NCBI GenBank assembly: GCA_900315285.1
Contig: OMYO01000005.1
Location: 1-64,000 of the forward strand
Direction: 5' to 3'
Source of the DNA: an uncultured Eubacteriales bacterium
GTDB lineage: Bacteria; Bacillota; Clostridia; Oscillospirales; Acutalibacteraceae
DNA length: 64,000 bases
Under the pieces are notes generated by a model that searched no databases, was not told the DNA's origin, and saw only the letters and a program-made list of their open reading frames with translations. The position numbers and the translations under genes were made by a program. Positions 50,654 to 59,302 of this stretch are shown piece after piece. Within the stretch, counting starts at the first letter, position 1; the number at the start of each line of letters is the position of its first letter.

Positions 50654-52183
50654 TTATTCGTGGTCGATCCAGTCCATGGCGCGGGTGACAGCTTTCTTCC
50701 AGCCCTTGTAGAGCTTCTGTCTCTCGTCGTCATCCATGTCCGGATAGTAGACCTTGGCGACCTCGCGGTTCTGGGAGACCTCGTCGAGATCCTTCCAGAA
50801 GCCGACGGCAAGTCCGGCGCAGTATGCGCAGCCAAGTGCGGTGGTCTCTACGACCTTCGGGCGATTGACTTCGCAGTTGATGAAGTTGGACTGAATTTGC
50901 ATCATGATATTGGAGACGGAGGCACCGCCGTCGACACGGACGGAGTCGATCTCAATACCGGAGTCGTTCTGCATGGCGAGCAGGAGGTCAACGACCTGAT
51001 AGCAGATGGCCTCGAGAACGGCACGGGCAAAGTGTGCTCTGTTTACGCCACGGGTAAGACCTACGATGCAGCCGCGGGCATACATGTCCCAATACGGGGC
51101 ACCAAGACCGGTGAAGGCCGGTACGAGATAGATGCCATTGGCGTCGTCAACGGACTCAGCGAGCTCGTCGCAGCGCGGAGCCTTGTCGATCATTTTGAGC
51201 TCGTCACGGAGCCACTGGATGACGCAGCCGGCGTTGAAGGCGGAACCCTCAAGGTCATAGGTCACTTCGTCACCGAGTGCCCAAGCGACGTTGGTTACAA
51301 GGTTGTTCTTGGAATGTACGAGCTTGGAACCGGTGTTCATAAGAAGGAAGCAGCCTGTACCATAGGTGCTCTTGACCATGCCGGGCTTGTAGCAGTTCTG
51401 GCCGAACAGGGCGGCGGGCTGGTCACCGATGGCACCGGAAATGGGGGTGCCCTCGAGGCCCTCAAGGCCCTGGATTCCAGGTGCTACGAGACCATAGACC
51501 TCACTGTTCGTGACAGGCTTCGGAAGAATTTCCATGGGAACGCCGATTTCCTCGCAGAGGTGCTCGTCCCACTGAAGCGTGTCGATGTCGAACAGCATGG
51601 TGCGGCAGGCGTTGGAGTAGTCGGTAACATGGACTGCGGACTCCGGATGAACGGCGCCGCCGGTCAAGTTCCAGATGAGCCAGGTCTCAACAGTACCGAA
51701 GAGAAGGTTGCCGGCTTCGAGGACCTGCTGGGCCTCCGGGACATTGTCGAGGATCCATTTGATCTTCGATGCGGAGAAGTAGGCGTCGACGACGAGTCCG
51801 GTGTGCTCATAGACATAGTCGGTAAAACCGGGTTTCTTTTTCAGCTCTTCGCAGAAGTCAGCGGTGCGGCGGCACTGCCAGACGATGGCGTTGTAGACGG
51901 GACGACCGGTGGTCTTGTCCCAGAGAATGGTGGTCTCACGCTGGTTGGTGACACCGAGGCAGGCGATGTCTCTCGGGCTTACCTCACCCTCACCGAGGAT
52001 GGTGGCCACGGACTGATACTCACTGTAGAGAATGTCCATGGGGTTGTGCTCGACCCAGCCGGCCTGCGGATAGATCTGCTCATACTCTCTCTGGGATTTC
52101 GTTACGATCTTTCCATCCTTGTCAAATACGATTGCTCTCGAACTAGTGGTTCCCTGGTCAAGAGCCATAACATATTTAGCCAT
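50654..52183 (-). CDS. glpK: Glycerol kinase
   Basis: 509 aa from ATG 52183 after AAAGGAGG. FGGY marks: MALDQGTTSSRAIVFDKDG, the QREYEQIYPQAGWVEHNP segment, TGLVVDAYFSASKIKWILDNV, and YLVPAFTGLGAPYWDMYARG. It phosphorylates glycerol to glycerol-3-phosphate. No glpF or glpD gene is adjacent. A weak promoter TTGCTT-16-TATATC lies on the minus strand upstream. Confidence 0.96.
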   Translation of the reverse strand: MAKYVMALDQGTTSSRAIVFDKDGKIVTKSQREYEQIYPQAGWVEHNPMDILYSEYQSVATILGEGEVSPRDIACLGVTNQRETTILWDKTTGRPVYNAIVWQCRRTADFCEELKKKPGFTDYVYEHTGLVVDAYFSASKIKWILDNVPEAQQVLEAGNLLFGTVETWLIWNLTGGAVHPESAVHVTDYSNACRTMLFDIDTLQWDEHLCEEIGVPMEILPKPVTNSEVYGLVAPGIQGLEGLEGTPISGAIGDQPAALFGQNCYKPGMVKSTYGTGCFLLMNTGSKLVHSKNNLVTNVAWALGDEVTYDLEGSAFNAGCVIQWLRDELKMIDKAPRCDELAESVDDANGIYLVPAFTGLGAPYWDMYARGCIVGLTRGVNRAHFARAVLEAICYQVVDLLLAMQNDSGIEIDSVRVDGGASVSNIMMQIQSNFINCEVNRPKVVETTALGCAYCAGLAVGFWKDLDEVSQNREVAKVYYPDMDDDERQKLYKGWKKAVTRAMDWIDHE

Positions 52184-52267
52184 TGGAAGATTCCTCCTTT
52201 TCGAACTCTGATATAATTTCCCACAAAGTTGAAGCAAATTTTGGATAATTTGCTTTTTGCATTGCAA

Positions 52268-52297
52268 AGAAAAGGCGCCGAGCGTGAACTCAGCGCC
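52268..52297 (-). terminator. Terminator after nifJ
   Basis: On the minus strand GGCGC..GAG / CTC..GCGCC hairpin followed by TTTTCTTT, 68 bp beyond the nifJ stop. Confidence 0.75.
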
Positions 52298-52364
52298 ACT
52301 TCTATTGTCAGTTTATACCAAATAACTTGGTTTGGCAAGGACTTTAAATAGGAGATTCCTACAG

Positions 52365-55300
52365 TTAATCCTCATCCGGAGCATAGAGAGCTTTGAGTCT
52401 CTCAAGATGTGTCAGCTTGGCCTTTGCGTCGGCCTCAGACTTGGCATACAGGGCGTCAGCCTTGTCCGGGAAGGCACGTTTCAGCGAGCTGTAACGGACC
52501 TCGTTGAGGATGAAGTCTCTGTAGCTGGAGGTCGGCTCCTTGCTGTCGAGGGAGAACGGGTTCTTGCCCTCGGCGATGAGTGCCGGGTTGTAGCGATAGA
52601 GGTTCCAGTAACCGGACTCTACTGCTCTCTTCTCCTCGGTCTGGGAGATACCCATACCGCCGCGGATACCGTGGTTGATGCACGGAGCGTAAGCGATGAT
52701 GAGGGACGGGCCCTTGTAGCTTTCGGCCTCATGGATGGCCTTGAGGGTCTGGTTGACGTTGGCGCCCATGGCGACCTGTGCAACGTAGACGTAGCCGTAG
52801 CTCATAGCGATCTGTCCGAGATCTTTCTTCTTGACAGTCTTACCGGAGGCAGCGAACTGAGCGATGGCGCCGGTAGGAGTGGACTTGGAAGCCTGTCCGC
52901 CGGTGTTGGAGTAAACCTCGGTGTCGAAGACGAGAACGTTGACATCCTCGTTCTGGGCGAGTACGTGGTCGAGTCCGCCGAAGCCGATATCATAGGCCCA
53001 GCCGTCGCCGCCGAAGATCCACTGGGATTTCTTGGCGAGGTAGTCGGAGTCATTCAGAGCGTCCTTGGCAGCAGCCTGTACGTCGGCGTCTGCGAAGGTG
53101 GCGCTGGAGAGAACAGCGGCGAGCTTCTCAGCAGGACCAGCGTTTGCAGTGGCGTCGTCATAGGTGTCAACCCAGTCTTTGGCAGCGGCCTTTACCTCGT
53201 CAGAGGCGTCGGCAGCGTCAGCGACCTTGTTGACATCCTCAAGGAGACGGGCGCGGATCTGACGGTTGGCGATGAACATACCGAAACCGAACTCAGCGTT
53301 GTCCTCGAAGAGGGAGTTGGACCAAGCCGGGCCCTTGCCTCTTGCGTCCTTGCAGTAAGGAGTGGACGGTGCGGAGTTGCCCCAGATGGAGGAGCAGCCG
53401 GTGGCGTTGGCGATGTACATCTTGTCACCGTAGAGCTGGGATACCAGTCTTGCGTACGGGGTCTCGCCGCAGCCTGCGCAGGCGCCGGAGAACTCGAAGT
53501 AAGGATGGTGGAACTGAGAGCCCTTGACGGTGGTGATCTTAAACTTGTCGAAGACTTCCTGCTTGTCCGGAAGGCTCATGCCATAGAGATAAGAAGCCTC
53601 TTCCTCTTTGTGGTCCTCGAAGGGCTGCATGGTGAGGGCAGTCTTGGCCTTGTCCTTGGCACCTGCCGGGCAGATGTTGGCGCAGGAACCGCAGCCGGTG
53701 CAGTCGTAAGCGGAGACAACGATGGCAAACTTCATGCCCGGGAGGCCACGGAGGTCAGTCATCTTCATGTTCTCGGGAGCATTGGCGGCCTCTTCCTCAG
53801 TGAGGGCTACCGGACGGATGACACTGTGCGGGCAGACATATGCGCACTGGTTGCACTGGATGCACTTTGTCGGGTCCCAAACCGGGTTGAACGGAGCAAC
53901 GCCGCGCTTCTCAAGAGCAGAGGAGCCGAGCGGGAATGTGCCGTCCTCTACGCCGGAGAATGCGGAGACCGGAATGTCGTCGCCCTTCTGGAGGTTTGCC
54001 GGAGTGAGAATGTCCTGCTCAAACTTCTTGAGTGCCGGGTCGGTGATTTCGACCTGGAAGGCAGAGGAGGCGTCGGTGTCCGGAAGGTCAGCCCAAGCGG
54101 CCGGAACTTCGATTTCATGGACAGCGTTGAAGCCCTGCTCAATGCCCTCATGGTTCATGCGGACAATGTCCTCGCCCTTTCTGGAGAAGGAGCGGGTGGC
54201 GGCGTCCTTCATGAGCTGAAGAGCCTTGTCTCCGGGGATGATCTGGGTGAGTTTAAAGAATGCGGACTGGAGGATGGTGGAAACGCGGTTTCCAAGGCCA
54301 ACTCCGCGGGCAATCTTCGAGGCGTCGATGACATAGAACTTGATGCCATGCTGTGCCATATATTTCTTGACGGAATTCGGGAGATTCTTGTCGAGCTCCT
54401 CAAGAGTTTCCCACTCACAGTTGAGAAGGAATGTACCGCCGTCCTTCAGGTCCTGAACCATGGCATATTTGTCAATGTAGGACTGGTTGTGGCAGGCGAC
54501 GAAGTCTGCGCTGTTGATGAGGTAAGCGGACTTGATGGGCTGGTCGCCGAAACGGAGGTGGGATACGGTGATACCGCCGGACTTCTTCGAGTCATAGGAG
54601 AAGTAGCCCTGTACCTTCATGTCGGTGTTGTCGCCGATGATCTTGATGGAGTTCTTGTTGGCACCGACAGTACCGTCAGAGCCGAGACCCCAGAACTTGC
54701 AGGAATAGGTTCCGGCAGGAGCGGTGTCCTTGACGTCGGAGACGGGAAGGCTGTGGTGGGTGACGTCGTCGTTGATGGCGAGCGTGAAGTGATCCTGCGG
54801 CTCCTCTTTGTCCATATTCTCGTAGACCGGGATGATATGGCTCGGAGTGGTGTCCTTGGAACCGAGACCGAAGCGGCCGGCATAGACCGGAACGTCGGTG
54901 AACTTCGAACCCTTGAGGGCAGCGACTACGTCGAGATAGAGCGGCTCGCCGAGAGAACCGGGCTCCTTGGTACGGTCAAGGACGGTGATCTTCTTGACGG
55001 TGTCCGGAATGGCGGCGATAAGATGCTCAGCGGAGAACGGTCTGTAGAGGTGAACTTTGACAAGGCCGACCTTTGCACCCTTGGCGTTGAGATAGTCGAT
55101 GGTCTCCTCGATGGTTCCGCAGATGGAACCCATGGCGACGATGACGGACTCTGCGTCCTCAGCGCCATAGTAGTTGAAGAGCTTGTAGTCAGTGCCGATG
55201 CGCTTGTTGACCTCGTTCATGTAGTCTTCGGTAATGCCTACGATGTTGTCATAGTAGGGGTTGCATGCCTCACGAGCCTGGAAGAACATGTCGGGGTTCT

Positions 55301-55958
55301 GGGCGGAACCGCGCTGTACCGGATGCTCCGGGTTGAGGGAACGTCTGCGATAAGCGTTGACAGCGTCCCAGTCGAGCATGTCAGCGAGGTCTTTGTAGTC
55401 CCATACTTCGACCTTGGAGACCTCGTGGGAGGTACGGAAACCGTCGAAGAAGTGGAGGAACGGTACACGGCCCTTGATGGTGGCGAGATGGGCTACCGCA
55501 CCAAGGTCCATGACCTCCTGAACGGAGTTGGAGCAGAGCATGGCGTAGCCAGTCTGGCGACATGCCATGACGTCGGAGTGGTCACCGAAAATGTTCAGGG
55601 CGTGGCTCGCGACGCAGCGGGCGGATACATGCATGACGGACGGAAGGAGCTCACCGGCGATCTTGTACATGTTCGGGATCATAAGAAGAAGACCCTGCGA
55701 TGCAGTGTAAGTCGTGGTGAGAGCACCGGCGGAGAGGGAACCGTGTACAGCACCGGCGGCGCCGCCCTCGGACTCCATTTCCTGTACTTTTACCGTCTGG
55801 CCAAACAGGTTCTTGACGCCCTTAGCGGCCATCTGGTCTGTGACCTCGGCCATAGGCGAGGACGGGGTGATGGGATAGATGGCAGCGACTTCCGTAAACG
55901 CATAGGATACGGTTGCGGCAGCGGTGTTGCCGTCCATCGTTTTCAGTTTTCTACTCAT
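52365..55958 (-). CDS. nifJ: Pyruvate:ferredoxin (flavodoxin) oxidoreductase
   Basis: 1197 aa, usual single-chain length; ATG 55958 follows TTGGAGG. Domains in order: pyruvate-binding (YAFTEVAAIYPITPSSPMAE, near residue 20), the second domain, the gamma domain with the ferredoxin part CIQCNQCAYVCPHS and CTGCGSCANICP near 680-740, and the TPP domain (FSGACAGCGETPYARLVSQLYGD, GDGWAYDIGFGGLDHVLA). It splits pyruvate with CoA into acetyl-CoA, CO2 and reduced ferredoxin, a route that feeds the hydrogenase encoded 10 kb away. Monocistronic with its own terminator. Confidence 0.97.
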   Translation of the reverse strand: MSRKLKTMDGNTAAATVSYAFTEVAAIYPITPSSPMAEVTDQMAAKGVKNLFGQTVKVQEMESEGGAAGAVHGSLSAGALTTTYTASQGLLLMIPNMYKIAGELLPSVMHVSARCVASHALNIFGDHSDVMACRQTGYAMLCSNSVQEVMDLGAVAHLATIKGRVPFLHFFDGFRTSHEVSKVEVWDYKDLADMLDWDAVNAYRRRSLNPEHPVQRGSAQNPDMFFQAREACNPYYDNIVGITEDYMNEVNKRIGTDYKLFNYYGAEDAESVIVAMGSICGTIEETIDYLNAKGAKVGLVKVHLYRPFSAEHLIAAIPDTVKKITVLDRTKEPGSLGEPLYLDVVAALKGSKFTDVPVYAGRFGLGSKDTTPSHIIPVYENMDKEEPQDHFTLAINDDVTHHSLPVSDVKDTAPAGTYSCKFWGLGSDGTVGANKNSIKIIGDNTDMKVQGYFSYDSKKSGGITVSHLRFGDQPIKSAYLINSADFVACHNQSYIDKYAMVQDLKDGGTFLLNCEWETLEELDKNLPNSVKKYMAQHGIKFYVIDASKIARGVGLGNRVSTILQSAFFKLTQIIPGDKALQLMKDAATRSFSRKGEDIVRMNHEGIEQGFNAVHEIEVPAAWADLPDTDASSAFQVEITDPALKKFEQDILTPANLQKGDDIPVSAFSGVEDGTFPLGSSALEKRGVAPFNPVWDPTKCIQCNQCAYVCPHSVIRPVALTEEEAANAPENMKMTDLRGLPGMKFAIVVSAYDCTGCGSCANICPAGAKDKAKTALTMQPFEDHKEEEASYLYGMSLPDKQEVFDKFKITTVKGSQFHHPYFEFSGACAGCGETPYARLVSQLYGDKMYIANATGCSSIWGNSAPSTPYCKDARGKGPAWSNSLFEDNAEFGFGMFIANRQIRARLLEDVNKVADAADASDEVKAAAKDWVDTYDDATANAGPAEKLAAVLSSATFADADVQAAAKDALNDSDYLAKKSQWIFGGDGWAYDIGFGGLDHVLAQNEDVNVLVFDTEVYSNTGGQASKSTPTGAIAQFAASGKTVKKKDLGQIAMSYGYVYVAQVAMGANVNQTLKAIHEAESYKGPSLIIAYAPCINHGIRGGMGISQTEEKRAVESGYWNLYRYNPALIAEGKNPFSLDSKEPTSSYRDFILNEVRYSSLKRAFPDKADALYAKSEADAKAKLTHLERLKALYAPDED

Positions 55959-56237
55959 TAAATCTGCCTCCAAAGAATGAATTGGAATCTTGATAGGCTC
56001 ACAGGGCCTTTGTGCAAAAAAGCGCACAAAGACCCCATTGACATTTATGCCAATAGCATTCTAGCACAGCGTTTTTGGTAAATCAATTCATATTGTCTAT
56101 TACAATATATATATTATTGGCGATGGACCACTGCATCGCCCAAAACGTACGGGACAGCGATTGCAGGCCGAATATTCATGGATTATAATGAAATACAACT
56201 ATATTGATTACTATGTTTCCGAAAGGGGAATCTATCT

Positions 56238-57533
56238 ATGGCCGACCCTGGCCCTGTGAATCTTACCGCCTGTATCGTGTGTCTCGTTATCATCGTCATC
56301 CTGGAGGACTTTATCTACCTGTGCCGCGCCGCCCTTATGGCGCTGCCGGAGACCCGGGCCCAGGAACTTCTGGAGAGCGAGAAGAAATCGGTCCAGAGAC
56401 TCATCCGGCACAAGGACGATGTCTTTCTCTCTATGTCGTTCGGAAGCATATTCCTGACGCTGCTCTTTGCGGCCATTGCCATGGTGGCGTTCGGGCTTAA
56501 GCTGGCTGACGCCATAGGCACACTGATTGGCAGCATCCTCATCGTCTGTCTGGCGGAGGCGCTTATCATGATGTCCGTGGCGGGAATTGTGCCGCGGAAG
56601 ATCGGGCGCAAGCGTCCGGTGGGCGTGCTGAAGCGCTTTGCGGCACCGGCCCTCGTCTTCTACTGGATCAATCGCCCGGCCGTCGTGGTCTCCAATGCCA
56701 TCAGCCTGCTCATCACCCGCATGACCGGCATTGACCACATGAAGGAGGAGGACAACATCACGGAGGCTGAAATCCTCTCCATGGTCGACAGTGGCGAGGA
56801 GAGCGGCACCATTGAGAACGGCCAGAGTGAATACATAAAGAACATCTTCGCCTTTGACGACGTCTTCGTCTCGGATCTTATGACGCATAGGACCGACGTC
56901 ACGGCAGTCGAGACAGGGTGTCCGGTACAGGAACTGAATCGCGTAGCACAGGAGGAAGGGTATTCCCGCATTCCGGTCTACGAGGAAGATATTGACAACA
57001 TTGTCGGAATTGCCTACATCAAGGATCTTCTCCCCTATGTCGGGAAGGAGATGACGACCCACATCAAGGCCTCGGAAATCATGCGCAAGGCTTTCTATGT
57101 GCCGGAGACCATGCGCTGTGACAAGCTGTTCCGCAGCATGAATGAGAAGCACGTCCAAATGGCGGTTGCCGTGGACGAGTACGGCGGCACGGCGGGCATC
57201 ATCACCATGGAGGACCTCATCGAGTCCATCTTCGGCAGCATCCAGGACGAGTATGACGACGAAGAGGAGGAGGAAATCCGCAAGACCGGTGACGGCACCT
57301 ACGAGATGGATGGCACCTTAGACGTCGAGGACGTGGCGGAGAAACTCGGCATCGAGATCCCCGAGGACGACGATTATGACACAATCGGCGGCTTTTTGAT
57401 CTCTATTCTGGGCTTTATCCCCGAGGACGGAACAGAGGCCTCCGCGGAGTTCGGAGGGTACAGCTGGACGGCCAAGGAAGTGGAGGATCGGCGCATAGGG
57501 AAAGTCTGCGCGGAATCCTTGAAAAATTCTTGA
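56238..57533 (+). CDS. CNNM/CorC-type membrane protein (DUF21, CBS pair, CorC_HlyC)
   Basis: 431 aa. Three or four N-terminal membrane helices (about residues 5-150), then two CBS domains (VFVSDLMTHRTDVTAVETGC, IKASEIMRKAFYVPETMRCD), the acidic linker DEYDDEEEEEIRK and a C-terminal CorC_HlyC domain (GTYEMDGTLDVEDVAEKLG). Labelled hemolysin in older databases; relatives export Mg2+ or Co2+. CBS pairs bind adenine nucleotides. AAAGGGG precedes the ATG. It has its own transcription unit. Confidence 0.9.
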   Translation: MADPGPVNLTACIVCLVIIVILEDFIYLCRAALMALPETRAQELLESEKKSVQRLIRHKDDVFLSMSFGSIFLTLLFAAIAMVAFGLKLADAIGTLIGSILIVCLAEALIMMSVAGIVPRKIGRKRPVGVLKRFAAPALVFYWINRPAVVVSNAISLLITRMTGIDHMKEEDNITEAEILSMVDSGEESGTIENGQSEYIKNIFAFDDVFVSDLMTHRTDVTAVETGCPVQELNRVAQEEGYSRIPVYEEDIDNIVGIAYIKDLLPYVGKEMTTHIKASEIMRKAFYVPETMRCDKLFRSMNEKHVQMAVAVDEYGGTAGIITMEDLIESIFGSIQDEYDDEEEEEIRKTGDGTYEMDGTLDVEDVAEKLGIEIPEDDDYDTIGGFLISILGFIPEDGTEASAEFGGYSWTAKEVEDRRIGKVCAESLKNS

Positions 57534-57646
57534 AATTAATAATATTAGTTGTATAATAGAACCGCGAATTGATATTTTTTTGTCAGCAATTTGACAGAAA
57601 GTATTTCAATTATGACAAGTGAATCAAATTAATGGAGGTTTTCACT

Positions 57647-58660
57647 GTGGTTAAAGTTGCTATCAATGGTTTCGGCCGCATCGGACGTCTCGCATTCAGA
57701 CAGATGTTCAAAGCTGAGGGCTATGACATCGTTGCCATCAACGATCTCACCGACCCGAAAATGCTTGCTCAGCTTCTGAAGTATGATTCCACTCAGGGCA
57801 GATATGCTCTCTGGGACAAGGTCGAGGCAAAAGAGGATTCCATCGTTGTTGACGGCGAGGAAATCAAGATCTACAGCGAGAAGGACGCAAAGGACCTTCC
57901 CTGGGGCGAGCTTGGCGTAGACGTTGTACTTGAGTGCACCGGTTTCTACACCTCTAAGGCTAAGGCTCAGGCTCACATCGACGCTGGTGCCAAGAAGGTC
58001 GTTATCTCCGCTCCTGCCGGCTCTGACCTCAAGACCATCGTCTTCAACACCAACAACGACACCCTTACCCCGGATGACAAGATCATCTCTGCTGCATCCT
58101 GCACCACCAACTGCCTCGCTCCTATGGCTAAGGCTCTCAACGAGTATGCTCCCATCGAGGCTGGCATCATGACCACAGTTCATGCTTATACCGGTGACCA
58201 GATGCTTCTTGACGGCCCGCATCGCAAAGGCAACCTTCGTCGTGCCCGCGCTGCTGCCATCAACATCATCCCGGCTGCTACCGGCGCTGCAAAGGCCATC
58301 GGCCTTGTAGTTCCTGAACTCGCTGGCAAGCTCATCGGCTCCGCTCAGCGTGTTCCGGTTCCGAGTGGTTCCACCACCATCCTTGTCGCCACTGTCAAGG
58401 GCAAAGACGTCACCGTCGAGGGTATCAACGCTGCCATGAAGGCTGCTGCCACTGAGTCCTTCGGCTACAACGAGGACCAGATCGTCTCCTCCGACATCGT
58501 CGGCATGACCTACGGCTCCCTCTTCGACGCCACCCAGACCATGGTCACCAAGATCGACGACGACACCTATCAGGTACAGGTCGTTTCCTGGTACGACAAC
58601 GAGAACTCCTTCACCAGCAACATGGTTAGAACCATCAAATACTTCGCAGAGCTTGGCTAA
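57647..58660 (+). CDS. gap: Glyceraldehyde-3-phosphate dehydrogenase
   Basis: 337 aa from a GTG at 57647; the in-frame ATG at 57632 lies within the GGAGG site and is rejected. [20 protein letters not shown], catalytic Cys in [34 protein letters not shown] and WYDNENSF are all present. NAD-dependent glycolytic enzyme. The codon use is strongly biased, as in highly expressed genes. pgk, tpi and other glycolytic genes are not beside it. Confidence 0.97.
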   Translation: MVKVAINGFGRIGRLAFRQMFKAEGYDIVAINDLTDPKMLAQLLKYDSTQGRYALWDKVEAKEDSIVVDGEEIKIYSEKDAKDLPWGELGVDVVLECTGFYTSKAKAQAHIDAGAKKVVISAPAGSDLKTIVFNTNNDTLTPDDKIISAASCTTNCLAPMAKALNEYAPIEAGIMTTVHAYTGDQMLLDGPHRKGNLRRARAAAINIIPAATGAAKAIGLVVPELAGKLIGSAQRVPVPSGSTTILVATVKGKDVTVEGINAAMKAAATESFGYNEDQIVSSDIVGMTYGSLFDATQTMVTKIDDDTYQVQVVSWYDNENSFTSNMVRTIKYFAELG

Positions 58661-58685
58661 GCGAAATATTGCTTGAAGAGAATAA

Positions 58686-58724
58686 CGCGCTGCAGGCCCG
58701 TAAGGGTTTGCAGCGTGTTTTTTT
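58686..58724 (+). terminator. Terminator of gap
   Basis: CGCGCTGCA pairs with TGCAGCGTG, with an inner GCCC/GGGT stem, followed by TTTTTTT. Confidence 0.9.
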
Positions 58725-58843
58725 ATGTGTTGGGGCGATTGAGCTTTCAAGTGCGGCGGAAAATAAGCGGGGAGAGAGGGAATATCACTGTAACTTGCTG
58801 GGAGCAAGAGAAGGGTGGTAGGAAGCGTTGTTCGGCTGGAAGC

Positions 58844-59200
58844 ATAACTGCAAACCTTCTGAAAATGCCCAAGTGCAGTTAATCATCCTATCTGTCTGGG
58901 CCAAAGTTAACTGCAAACCTTAAAAAATTATCATAGAGCAGTTAGGTGGGCCCGCCCTCGCAATTTCATTTTAACTGCAAACTCCCCGCAGAGAACAAAG
59001 TGCAGTTAACTGGCCCCAATTTTCATCCTCTCGGTTAACTGCAGACTCTCACAATAGAGGAAAGTGCAGTTAATCATCCCTTCGGGTCGGGCCAAAATTA
59101 ACTGCAAATCTTTTGAAATTACCTAAGAGCAGTTAAATTGCCTCGCCCTCACGGTTCCTCCTTAACTGCAAACTTCTCGCAGGAAACGAAATGCAGTTAA
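58844..59200. repeat. Array B: six units of alternating inverted words TTAACTGC / GCAGTTAA
   Basis: Six units, each an 8-nt word, exactly 23 nt, then its reverse complement. Forward words start at 58844, 58907, 58971, 59035, 59098 and 59162; reverse words at 58875, 58938, 59002, 59066, 59129 and 59193. Unit starts are 63, 64, 64, 63 and 64 nt apart, and the gaps between units are 24 or 25 nt. The words are nearly invariant (outer-base changes in units 1 and 2 only). Interiors begin with AAAC or similar and tend to be A-rich; gaps are pyrimidine/GC-rich. Units 1-3 resemble units 4-6, shifted by 191 nt. No cas gene, transposase or reverse transcriptase is nearby. Confidence 0.92.
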
Positions 59201-59250
59201 TCCCCACCTTTTCCCTTCCGAAAACACTACACAACCTCCTACACAAAACA

Positions 59251-59287
59251 AGCACCCTGCCGGCCCTCTCAGGCCACACAGGGTGCT
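59251..59287 (-). terminator. Terminator of the D,D-carboxypeptidase genes
   Basis: AGCACCCTG (59251-59259) pairs with CAGGGTGCT (59279-59287), inner GGCC stem. On the minus strand TTGTTTTGTG follows. Confidence 0.8.
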
Positions 59288-59302
59288 TTCATTCAGATGG
59301 CG

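Larger units (their letters stand above)
58661..59302. other. Convergent intergenic region holding array B
   Basis: 642 bp between gap (plus) and the D,D-carboxypeptidase gene (minus). It consists of the gap terminator (58686-58724), about 120 bp without recognisable content, array B (58844-59200) and the terminator of the minus-strand gene (59251-59287). No open frame with a ribosome binding site is supported. Confidence 0.75.

Noticed and set aside
50639-52216. A 525-codon open frame on the plus strand
   Set aside because: Exact antisense of glycerol kinase; no start signal and no motif.
52332-55961. A 1209-codon open frame on the plus strand
   Set aside because: It is the mirror of nifJ, produced by the codon bias of that gene. 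It has no ribosome binding site, no family resemblance and low-complexity Gly/Val/Leu content.
58844-59200. CRISPR array
   Set aside because: Repeats are only 8 nt, alternate in orientation, and no cas genes lie nearby. Interiors resemble each other after a 191-nt shift, unlike acquired spacers.
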